Source: Protonemura montana (Eukaryota > Arthropoda > Insecta > Plecoptera > Nemouridae). Taken from it: a stretch of DNA of 64,000 nucleotides. A program made the translations under genes and the position numbers. This document shows, one piece after another, positions 58,442-64,000 of this stretch (position 1 is the stretch's first letter; every line of letters starts with the position of its first letter). Under the pieces are notes generated by a model. That model was not told the DNA's origin. It saw only the letters and a list, made by a program, of their open reading frames with translations, and made no database searches. Location: contig OX387612.1 in NCBI GenBank assembly GCA_947568835.1, forward strand, positions 2,790,001-2,854,000, given 5' to 3'.

Positions 58442-61400
58442 TGTTGTGTTTAACGACGCACTGTTTTGACATCTGGTCATGCGGCACTGGTCTAATGGCG
58501 TCGGTGAATGAGTGGATGATGATGAGGATGATGATGAACCTAACCTAGCCTAGAAGGGAGGAGGGGAAACCCGGTGCCGGCACGTAGCCTACTCGTGTTG
58601 AAGACCAAGGGGACCACCGGCTTAACGTCCCTTCCAAAGGACGGTACAACGCGAACAACAGGATTCCTCCACAAATCCATGCTGTCGAGAGGTTGATAAG
58701 CAAGGCGAGTGAAGTTGCTGTACTAACTTTCATCCCTCCAACCTCTCTCCCGAACAGAACTGGTCATGTGTATGATGGTCACCCATCCAATACCTGACTC
58801 AGCGCAGTGTTGCTTAAATTGTATCCCTCCAACCTCTCTCCCGAACAGAACTGGTCATGTGTATGATGGTCACCCATCCAATACCTGACTCAGCGCAGTG
58901 TTGCTTAACTTCGGTGATCTCACGAGAACTGGTGTTTCCAACAAGGCCAAACCGTTCGGTAGGTAATGATTATAATCGCTGGAGAGAATGGGCACTTCTC
59001 TAATAAAGGCAACAGCCGGAAAGGTAACAAAGAATTTTTACCATCGCGGGCTGCCACTGCCGCTCGGTAAATTATGTAATCTCCTGTTACTTTCCCAATC
59101 AACATATTTGTTAAATATTCTTAACATTATAAATAAAAACAACCATGTTAATATGTTCTAGTTTTAGGCTTAGGGAGGCTTAGCTTAGCTTAGCATAGCA
59201 AAAGGACAGACCCAATGAAACTTTTTAGAAAAAATCCAAAATAGTTTTTGTTTGTTTTGCAAGCTGTTGATCTAATGCTTCAATGACCAAGCTTCAATTT
59301 TACATACCCCAAAAAAAAGACATTTCGAACTTTAGCGGCTAGACGCCTGCTCTAAGATGAACCAAATTTTCAGAGCACATTTGTTGTTTCTTAACTCAGA
59401 CCTGCTGTGTTTTTGAGAAAAATCTGTCAAATAATTTTGGAATTATTCAAAATTTACAGACAATTTTCATGTTTTATTAATTACCTTTTTGGAGTCGATA
59501 ATATACAGACGCATTGTTGTTGAAATTTACTGAATTTTTTTGGCAACGACGAAATTTTTGAGATTTTAGATACTCTTTTTGTAGTTTGATAACCATTTTC
59601 ATGACAAGGTTTTTACAAATTTAAACGGAAATACCGTAAAAAGCATGCGGGGCTCGCCTTTTCAAAGAAAAATACAGGATTAAAGATCGAAACAAGCTCT
59701 GTTCAAATGCATTACAAAGCTTTAAATATGAATAATTTGCTCTCTGAGTACGTGCGCTGTGGCTTTTGTAAATCCACAGCGAGGAATCTTGTTCGTCCGG
59801 TCACGTCGATGTGTTTTTGTTTTCTAGGTTCGTAAGCTCGTGCAGAAAGTGGTGACTCGAGACTCTCTGCACTACCACAAGCTCACCGACAAGCCCCAGG
59901 TCGAGATCAAGGAGGTACAGACACTGGCCTAGCATAGGAGGTTCAATGGTAGATTCAACGTTTGGTAGCCATGGAGATGCTGAGATCGCCTGACAGAGCT
60001 TCTCAATTCTGCTATCTTATGTTACCACGGGTATATCATGGCCTAGCATAGGAGGTTCAATGGTAGATTCAACGTTTGGTAGCCATGGAGATGCTGAGAT
60101 CACCTGACAGAGCTCAATTCTGCTATCTTATGTTACCACGGGTATATCATGGCCTAGCATAGGAGGTACAATGGTAGATTCAACGTTTGGTAGCCATGGA
60201 GATGCTGAGATCGCCTGACAGAGCTTCTCAATTCTGCTATCTTATGTTACCACGGGTATATCATGACCTAGCATAGGAGGTTCAATGGTAGATTCAACGT
60301 TTGGTAGCCATGGAGATGCTGAGACCGCCTGACAGAGCTTCTCAATTCTGCTATCTTATGTTACCACGGGTATATCATGGCCTAGCATAGGAGGTACAAT
60401 GGTAGATTCAACGTTTGGTAGCCATGGAGATGCTGAGATCGCCTGACAGAGCTTCTCAATTCTGCTATCTTATGTTACCACGGGTATATCATGGCCTAGA
60501 ATAGGAGGTTCAATGGTAGATTCAAAGTTTGGTAGCCATGGAGATGTTGAGATCACCTGACAGAGCTTCTCAATTCTGCTATCTTATGTTACCACGGGTA
60601 TATCATAGTCTAGCATAGGAGTTTCAATGGTAGATTCAACGTTTGGTAGCCATGAAGATGCTGTGATCGCCTGACAGAGGTCAATGTTTCTTGCCAGATC
60701 AAGGACAAGGACGCCGCTGAAAAGGAGTCTGCAGACGCCCCCGAGGTTCCGGCTGCTTCCGAGGATGCGGAGAGCCTCGAGAGTCTTGCGTTCGGCAACA
60801 AGCGTCTGCTGCCGGCCTTCAATCTCGCCGGGCCCGCGTCAAAACGAGCTCGGAAGTCACCGGGAGACGGTGACGACGTAGTTTTGCCTGACGGTGAGCG
60901 AAACTTTTTGATCCTCGGCTTCATGATCGTGCTCGACAGAGTTGGCAGTAACGTTTCCTAACTTTTTCCTCAGAATAATTGTTTTGAGTATTTTATTAGT
61001 GACTCCACAAAACTTGAGAATAAAGCCATGCAAACAGATTTGCTTTAGTGAATAACAAAAACTATTTGAAATGGGTTTTGAATGCTAAGTAAAGGACAAC
61101 TAAAATTTAAAGTAAAGGAAATTTTAGTTGTCCTTTACTTAGCATTCAAAACCCATTTCAAATAGTTTTTCTTAAAACTAGTGCTAAGGATAAATCAAGT
61201 CAGTAGATCCTCCTAACAGCGGAGTGGGGAGACACATGAATCACTCAGACTCGCTGTCAGTAGATCCTCCTAACAGTGGAGTGGGGAGACCCATGAATCA
61301 CTCAGACGCGCTGTCAGTAGATCCTCCTAACAGCGGAGTGGGGAGACCCATGAATCGCTCAGACGCGCTGTCAGTAGATCCTCCTTACAGCGGAGTGGGG

Positions 61401-63181
61401 AGACCCATGAATCGCTCAGACGCGCTGTCAGTAGATCCTCCTAACAGCGGAGTGGGGAGACCCATGAATCACTCATACGCGCTGTCAGTAGATCCTCCTA
61501 ACAGCGGAGTGGGGAGACACATGAATCACTCAGACGCGCTGTCAGTAGATCCTCCTAACAGCTGAGTGGAGAGACACATGAATCACTCAGATGCGCTGTC
61601 AGTAGATCCTCCTAACAGCGGAGTGGGGAGACCCATGAATCACTCATACGCGCTGTCAGTAGATCCTCCTAACAGCGGAGTGGGGAGACACATGAATCAC
61701 TCAGACGCGCTGTCAGTAGATCCTCCTAACAGCTGAGTGGAGAGACACATGAATCACTCAGATGCGCTGTCAGTAGATCCTCCTAACAGCGGAGTGGGGA
61801 GGCCCATGAATCGCTCAGACGCGCTGTCAGTAGATCCTCCTAACAGCGAAGTGGGGAGACCCATGAATCACTCAGACGTGCTGTCAGTAGATCCTCCTAA
61901 CAGCGGAGTGAGGAGGCCCATGAATCACTCAGACGCGCTGTCAGTAGATCCTCCTAGCAGCGGAGTGGGGAGACCCATGAATCGGGCTACAGCACTTGTG
62001 TTCTGTTCCAGGGTTTGTTACCTACAAGGGCAGCCTCCTCGACGTGGCCAAGCTGATGGAAGCGTTGAAACGCAGCGAAAAGGCGAGATCGGACACCGAG
62101 GACCAGATGGTTGCAATGCGCGGCGAGCTGGAGGTGGTCAAAGTCGCCGCCGGGAAGTCTGCCGCGTCCGTCAAGGAGCTGACGGCCGAGGTCAAGGACG
62201 TACGAGCGACGCTTTGCTCGACGAACGAGAATCTCGCTGTAATCAGGGTGAGTTGGGACCGCAGTTCGTGTGGTTCGTTAAATCAAGCTGATTTCGAGTG
62301 AAATCTGATTGAAATTGCAAACGCTTGCAATTCGCGGGGTATTTTATTATTAAGATCACAGTTAACCTCTCAATAGTTTATGCCCACGCCCACGATAGTT
62401 GGAGATCGGGGTTCCAGTCCCCGTTTGGGCTTCAATTTTTGAGACCGTTAAAGTGTTCATGCAAATAAAATAAGCTGATGTTACATTTATTTTTTTTTGT
62501 AAGATATCTCAGATGTGTTTTAACTTTGATGAAGGCTTTTTTTTGAAGATCTCGGAGCTTATGAGCTTCAATGGTACAGTGATCTGAAAGATTTTGATAA
62601 ATTTTTGAATTTTTGAGTTTTTTTGAAATAACAGAACGCAAAGGCGGCTTTTCGGTGGATGAAAGGGTCACGAATAAAAAATTTCAAACTGAAACTGTAG
62701 TTGACCATCGGAAGACATTATTATTGTTTTTAGACTCGTGTCTACTTTTTCTAAACTTAGCACTAGTTTTAACAAAAGCTATTTCAACTGGGTTTTAAAT
62801 GCTAAGTGAAGAGCAACTGAATTTCTCGACGTTTCGTAACTTGTACCTGTTTTTTCTTCAAGGACTGCTCTTACCCTTGAAGAAGTAACAGGTACAAGTT
62901 ATGAAACGTTAGGAAATTTAGTTGTCCTTTACTTAGCATTCAAAACCTAGTTTAAATAGTTTTTGTTACAACGGAGGACATTGTTTCCGCAGGCTGACGC
63001 AACCACCTACCTGACGACGTTGCGCGAGGTCAAGGACAAGATATCGAACGTGATCAGCGTGCCGGCCACGAACCACGTCGACGACGCCGACGGAGTCGCT
63101 GGCAAGGCGGAGTCGAGGTGGTCCGAGACAGACTCGGCCGCCACGGTGAAAACCGAGGCCAAGGAGGAGACGGTGGACTGA
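40376..63181 (+). CDS. CCAR1: CCAR1 homologue (cell division cycle and apoptosis regulator 1)
   Basis: Eighteen coding exons: 40376-40621, 40713-40853, 41396-41523, 43476-43663, 44355-44628, 45295-45529, 46255-46541, 50932-51172, 51439-51513, 52849-53061, 53395-53555, 54181-54313, 55612-55785, 58176-58397, 59828-59914, 60698-60893, 62012-62247 and 62993-63181. They give 1141 residues (human about 1150). Order: Q-rich N terminus; S1-like domain (GFVDEDVFFQ, DRVLVEASFNPQMPFKWNA); Arg/Asp-rich linker; DBC1/Nudix-like region (GGPWSPSLDGADPEKDPSVL); SAP domain (LRQELAARSLNAKGLKTQLL); LLVHP and KFDCTVMSLSLLLDYR; Lys/Asp-rich stretch; EF-hand-like FVYFDQSHCGYIFDKDVEEL; C-terminal coiled coil. CCAR1 is a nuclear coactivator linked to Mediator, Wnt/p53 signalling and splicing. 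All junctions are GT-AG except a probable GC donor after exon 8. Introns are filled with arrays and SINEs. Confidence 0.95.
40527..40620 (+). repeat. CAA/CAG tract coding poly-Gln in CCAR1
   Basis: Mixed CAA and CAG codons encode about 17 consecutive Gln (residues about 52-68), then a second Gln-rich segment. Mixed codons are typical of stable Gln tracts. Confidence 0.9.
41037..41350 (+). mobile_element. 5S-derived SINE body without head
   Basis: It begins GTTCGGGAGAGAGGTTGGAG and runs through the UUCG hairpin (TTCTTCGGAAGGGACG) to AACAGTGCATCGTTAAACAC. The 5S-like promoter part is missing, consistent with 5' truncation. Confidence 0.85.
41722..41790. mobile_element. Foldback MITE, family 1, end fragment
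   Basis: GATGGTTTTTAGACTCATGT followed by CTACTTGATTTATCCTTAGC and ACTAGTTTTTGC. One terminal arm only. Confidence 0.7.
42245..42750 (+). mobile_element. 5S-derived SINE with duplicated head
   Basis: AAGTTAAGCAAC occurs at 42276 and 42367, and the body box AAGTTTGTACAGCAAC at 42458, all 91 bp apart. It therefore has two promoter heads, one body and the standard 3' end (GTGCGTCGTTAAACACCACA). Confidence 0.92.
42995..43250. mobile_element. Foldback MITE, family 1
   Basis: Left arm AACTATTTGAAATGGGTTTT; right arm AACCCCATTTCAAATAGTTT, ending AGTAGACATGAGTCTAAAAA. The centre holds the CTTGTACCTGTAACTTCTTC pair. Confidence 0.8.
43300..43450. mobile_element. Foldback MITE, family 1, ending 26 bp from a splice acceptor
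   Basis: Short-loop copy with arms TGAACTGGGTTTTGAATGCT and AGCATCCAAAACCCAGTTAA, ending GTCTAAAAACTATCT. The remaining 25 bp to exon 4 of CCAR1 are the pyrimidine tract and CAG. Confidence 0.8.
43778..44292 (+). mobile_element. 5S-derived SINE with duplicated head
   Basis: ACCGAACGGTTTGGTGTGTT begins the 5S-like head. The head unit is present twice before the body (UUCG hairpin GTCCTTCGGAAGGGAC). The 3' end lies just before exon 5 of CCAR1. Confidence 0.92.
44690..44945. mobile_element. Foldback MITE, family 1
   Basis: Arms AACTATTTGAACTGGGTTTT and AAACCCAGTTCAAATAGTTT, ending AGTAGACATGAGTCTAAAAA. The central part has diverged. Confidence 0.8.
44955..45055. mobile_element. Foldback element, family 2, single arm
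   Basis: TGTTGATTGGGAAAGTTAAG and GATCTTTGTTAATGTTTCGG match parts of the element at 35950-36128. Confidence 0.55.
45541..46180. repeat. 114-bp tandem array, about 5.6 copies, CCAR1 intron 6
   Basis: The unit contains CTATCTTATGTTACCACGGG, CCTAGCATAGGAGGTTCAAT and TTTGGTAGCCATGGAGATGC. The same unit forms the array at 59922-60680 in intron 15 of the same gene. Confidence 0.97.
48160..48515. mobile_element. Possible interspersed-element 3' end with (AAAT)n tail
   Basis: Unique-looking sequence ends in a run of about eight AAAT units (48484-48514), a common retroposon tail. The preceding 250 bp show no SINE promoter. A LINE 3' end is likely but unproven. The rest of this intron (46545-48160) shows nothing recognisable beyond a GC-richer patch at 47250-47520. 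Confidence 0.35.
48770..50762. repeat. 41-bp tandem array, about 48 copies, CCAR1 intron 7
   Basis: The unit combines CTGGATCCTATGCTCTATCC and AGGTTATTTGAGATCAGCTG. Marker variants (TGATACCAGCTGGCTGAATC) at 49071, 49686 and 50137 are spaced 615 and 451 bp apart (15 and 11 units), which shows higher-order block duplication. Confidence 0.97.
51540..52085 (-). mobile_element. Second copy of the TTAA-type MITE, inverted
   Basis: It is the reverse complement of 20957-21569 over most of its length (TATCCCCTCCCTACCCTATC, CATGCTAATTACATACCTGC, AAGCCGAAAAACGCGGACTT). The inner end starts about 25 bp after the donor of CCAR1 exon 9. Its terminal repeats are less clear. Confidence 0.8.
52298..52820. 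repeat. 68-bp tandem array, about 7.7 copies, CCAR1 intron 9
   Basis: The unit contains AGGCTAAGCGGTGGCCGGTC, CTTGGTGCTGTTGGACAGGA and CAACACAGTGTGTCAAAGTG. It ends 28 bp before the SAP-domain exon. Confidence 0.96.
53560..53845 (-). mobile_element. tRNA-like SINE with three head units, at a splice donor
   Basis: Antisense copy whose tail (GCAATGCGCGGAGTATTTTA) begins at intron position +5 after CCAR1 exon 11. The tRNA-like A-box unit is present three times with about 52-bp spacing. Only the unit next to the tail keeps a B-box-like GGGGTTCCAGTCCCC. Confidence 0.85.
53850..54000. mobile_element. Foldback MITE, family 1, degenerate
   Basis: GGACTAGGACTGTCTAAATT, GGCACTAGTTTAAAAATAAA and GTTACTTCATCAAGGGTAAA align to one arm of family 1 with many changes. 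Confidence 0.5.
54314..55611. other. CCAR1 intron 12, no recognised element
   Basis: AT-rich intron of 1.3 kb. I see no tandem array, SINE or open frame of note, unlike most other large introns of this gene. Confidence 0.5.
55815..57715 (-). mobile_element. tRNA-like SINE whose tRNA-like head is amplified into a 52-bp array (about 33 copies)
   Basis: On the minus strand the 5' module (GTGACGTGATATAGCGTCAC, at 57650) leads into units of GGTCCAAGTAGCTCAATTGG, TTAGAGCAACACCCGCGACA and GGTGGAGATCGG, then a decayed tail near 55820. Each unit has the A box. The B box is replaced at every junction by GGTCCAAG, and only the tail-proximal unit could carry a B box. A variant pair at 56261 and 56729 is 468 bp (9 units) apart. 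It lies in CCAR1 intron 13. Confidence 0.95.
57716..57890. mobile_element. Foldback MITE, family 1, one arm
   Basis: It starts TTGTTTTTAGACTCATGTCT and runs through AACTATTTCAACTGGGTTTT to GGTTAGAGCAGTCCTGAC. It directly abuts the tRNA-like SINE. Confidence 0.8.
58405..58965 (-). mobile_element. 5S-derived SINE with duplicated head
   Basis: Antisense copy. The (ATT)n tail starts right after the donor of CCAR1 exon 14. The body (CTTAACGTCCCTTCCAAAGG) is followed by two 91-bp head units and the 5S-like start (GGTGTTTCCAACAAGGCCAA, ACCGTTCGGT). Confidence 0.92.
58966..59105. mobile_element. Foldback element, family 2
   Basis: CATCGCGGGCTGCCACTGCC and TTACTTTCCCAATCAACATA match the right arm of 35950-36128. 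Confidence 0.6.
59280..59500. repeat. Dispersed repeat related to 5540-5700
   Basis: TTTTCAGAGCACATTTGTTG and ATTATTCAAAATTTACAGAC resemble the remnant at 5570-5690. No coding capacity. Confidence 0.4.
59922..60680. repeat. 114-bp tandem array, about 6.6 copies, CCAR1 intron 15
   Basis: Same unit as 45541-46180 (CTATCTTATGTTACCACGGG, CCTAGCATAGGAGGTTCAAT). It fills almost the whole intron between exons 15 and 16. Confidence 0.97.
61045..61200. mobile_element. Foldback MITE, family 1, tight hairpin
   Basis: Arms TATTTGAAATGGGTTTTGAA and TTCAAAACCCATTTCAAATA flank a very short centre (ACTAAAATTTAAAGTAAAGG). Confidence 0.85.
61205..61985. repeat. 57-bp tandem array, about 14 copies, CCAR1 intron 16
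   Basis: The unit contains GTCAGTAGATCCTCCTAACA, GCGGAGTGGGGAGACCCATG and AATCACTCAGACGCGCT. It ends 25 bp before the exon 17 acceptor. The period is 19 codons, so it is open for long stretches, but it lies in an intron. Confidence 0.96.
62300..62470. mobile_element. tRNA-like SINE tails in inverted arrangement
   Basis: An antisense tail (TTGCAAACGCTTGCAATTCG to CTCAATAGTTTATGCCC) is followed directly by a sense B box (GGGGTTCCAGTCCCC) and tail (TTTGGGCTTCAATTTTTGAG). It resembles the palindrome at 20178-20368 and lies in CCAR1 intron 17. Confidence 0.8.
62722..62970. mobile_element. Foldback MITE, family 1, ending 23 bp from a splice acceptor
   Basis: Left arm TTGTTTTTAGACTCGTGTCT; centre pair GTAACTTGTACCTGTTTTTT and AAGTAACAGGTACAAGTTAT; right arm ends AATAGTTTTTGTTACAA. 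Exon 18 of CCAR1 starts at 62993. Confidence 0.85.
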
Positions 63182-63584
63182 ATCGCCCTCCGAACGCAGC
63201 TATCTGTTCACATATGGCTTCAAAACAATTCCTCGATCTGTAATTTTTTTACTTCGCAATTAATTCTGGCTTTTAACGTGCAAAGGCAGCGGAGCTTTGC
63301 GGCTTACGAACGTAGAGTCGCACTGCTTTGCTGTTCCCCACTACGCATATCATTCTGATCACGATTCTGACATGAAATCGATTCTTGTGTCTGCCATTAG
63401 CTTAGTGCGGTTAAGCTACATGAAATAACTTAGTAGTATTTATTAATAATGCAAGCAATTATATTACAGGTTCGCAACGGAGTTTTTATTTTCTATGAAA
63501 TTGGAGCGACTGCTCTGTGTACTAATTTAAAAGTGGTAGTTAACTGTCTTCTGTCAGCTATGTATACCTCAATCGATGTGTAAG

Positions 63585-63590
63585 AATAAA
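63585..63590 (+). terminator. Poly(A) signal of CCAR1
   Basis: AATAAA lies 404 nt past the CCAR1 stop codon. The intervening AT-rich sequence is the presumed 3' UTR. Nothing is recognised from 63600 to 63770. Confidence 0.75.
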
Positions 63591-63774
63591 GAAAATTGTG
63601 AAAACCTAACATGTGTTATTATTTGTTTGTTTTGTTGGTTAATATTTCATTGAGTACCGGAATGGTTTGTTTATTTTGACAGGAACTACAAGTAATTCAT
63701 GAGACAGCCATTTTGTTGGTAAGTTTTTGTGAGTAAATGTTCTTAACTAAGGTTTGTGATTGCTGATTAGGATA

Positions 63775-64000
63775 AAATCTGATTTAAATTGTGAACGCTT
63801 GCAATTTGCAGGGTATTTTATTATTATCAACACTATGACAGTCTCAAAAATTGATGCCCAAACGGGGACTCGAACCCCGATCTCCACCTATCGCGGGTGT
63901 CGCTCTAACCAATTGAGCTACTTGGACCCCGATCTCCACCTGTCACGGGTGTTGCTCTAACCCATTGAGCTACTTGGACCCCGATCTCCACCTGTCGCGG
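63775..64000 (-). mobile_element. tRNA-like SINE with head array, cut by the window edge
   Basis: The antisense tail (GTGAACGCTTGCAATTTGCA to TTGATGCCCAAACGGGG) and an intact B box (GGGGTTCGAGTCCCC on the minus strand) are followed by at least two full 52-bp A-box units and the start of a third. The array continues past the right edge. Confidence 0.9.

Noticed and set aside
61224-62291. Plus-strand frame repeating MNHSDALSVDPPNSGVGRP
   Set aside because: It is a 57-bp array (19 codons) in CCAR1 intron 16 and does not join exon 17 in its reading frame.

Overview
This is animal nuclear DNA with intron-rich genes, GT-AG splice sites and no bacterial features. An arthropod or close relative is the best guess. 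The 5S-rRNA-like heads of one SINE family carry GGTTCTCG and GATCACCGAAGTTAAGCAAC, which resemble arthropod 5S rRNA, and one membrane protein has the CCxGY motif of Nimrod-type receptors. I cannot name the species.

From left to right there are six genes. (1) A minus-strand EGF-repeat membrane receptor (675-2326, 3' end not resolved). (2) A divergent plus-strand NIM/EGF-repeat membrane receptor (6008-8694, first exon not found). (3) A minus-strand ARMC1 homologue (12247-14060). (4) A 13-exon plus-strand immunoglobulin-superfamily membrane receptor (17720-32275). (5) A minus-strand cyclophilin with a mitochondrial-type leader (35109-39632). (6) An 18-exon plus-strand CCAR1 homologue (40376-63181) that diverges from the cyclophilin across about 0.74 kb. 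The first 32 kb therefore groups three cell-surface receptors with Tyr-based tail motifs, which by inference suits recognition or phagocytosis. The right half holds two housekeeping genes.

The non-coding part is dominated by tandem arrays, at least 14 with periods from 18 to 129 bp, nearly all in introns, and by dispersed small elements. The small elements are a 5S-rRNA-derived SINE, a tRNA-like SINE family, several foldback or TIR MITE families and a LINE 3' end. The most striking pattern is that the promoter-bearing heads of both SINE families have been multiplied in tandem. The 5S-type head occurs as doublets and as a 24-copy 91-bp array. The tRNA-type head occurs as short runs and as a 33-copy 52-bp array. 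The periods match the spacing of short internal homologies in the single-copy elements.

Stretches where I see no gene: 9250-11470, 14070-17700 (apart from repeats), 33140-35000 and 63600-63770.
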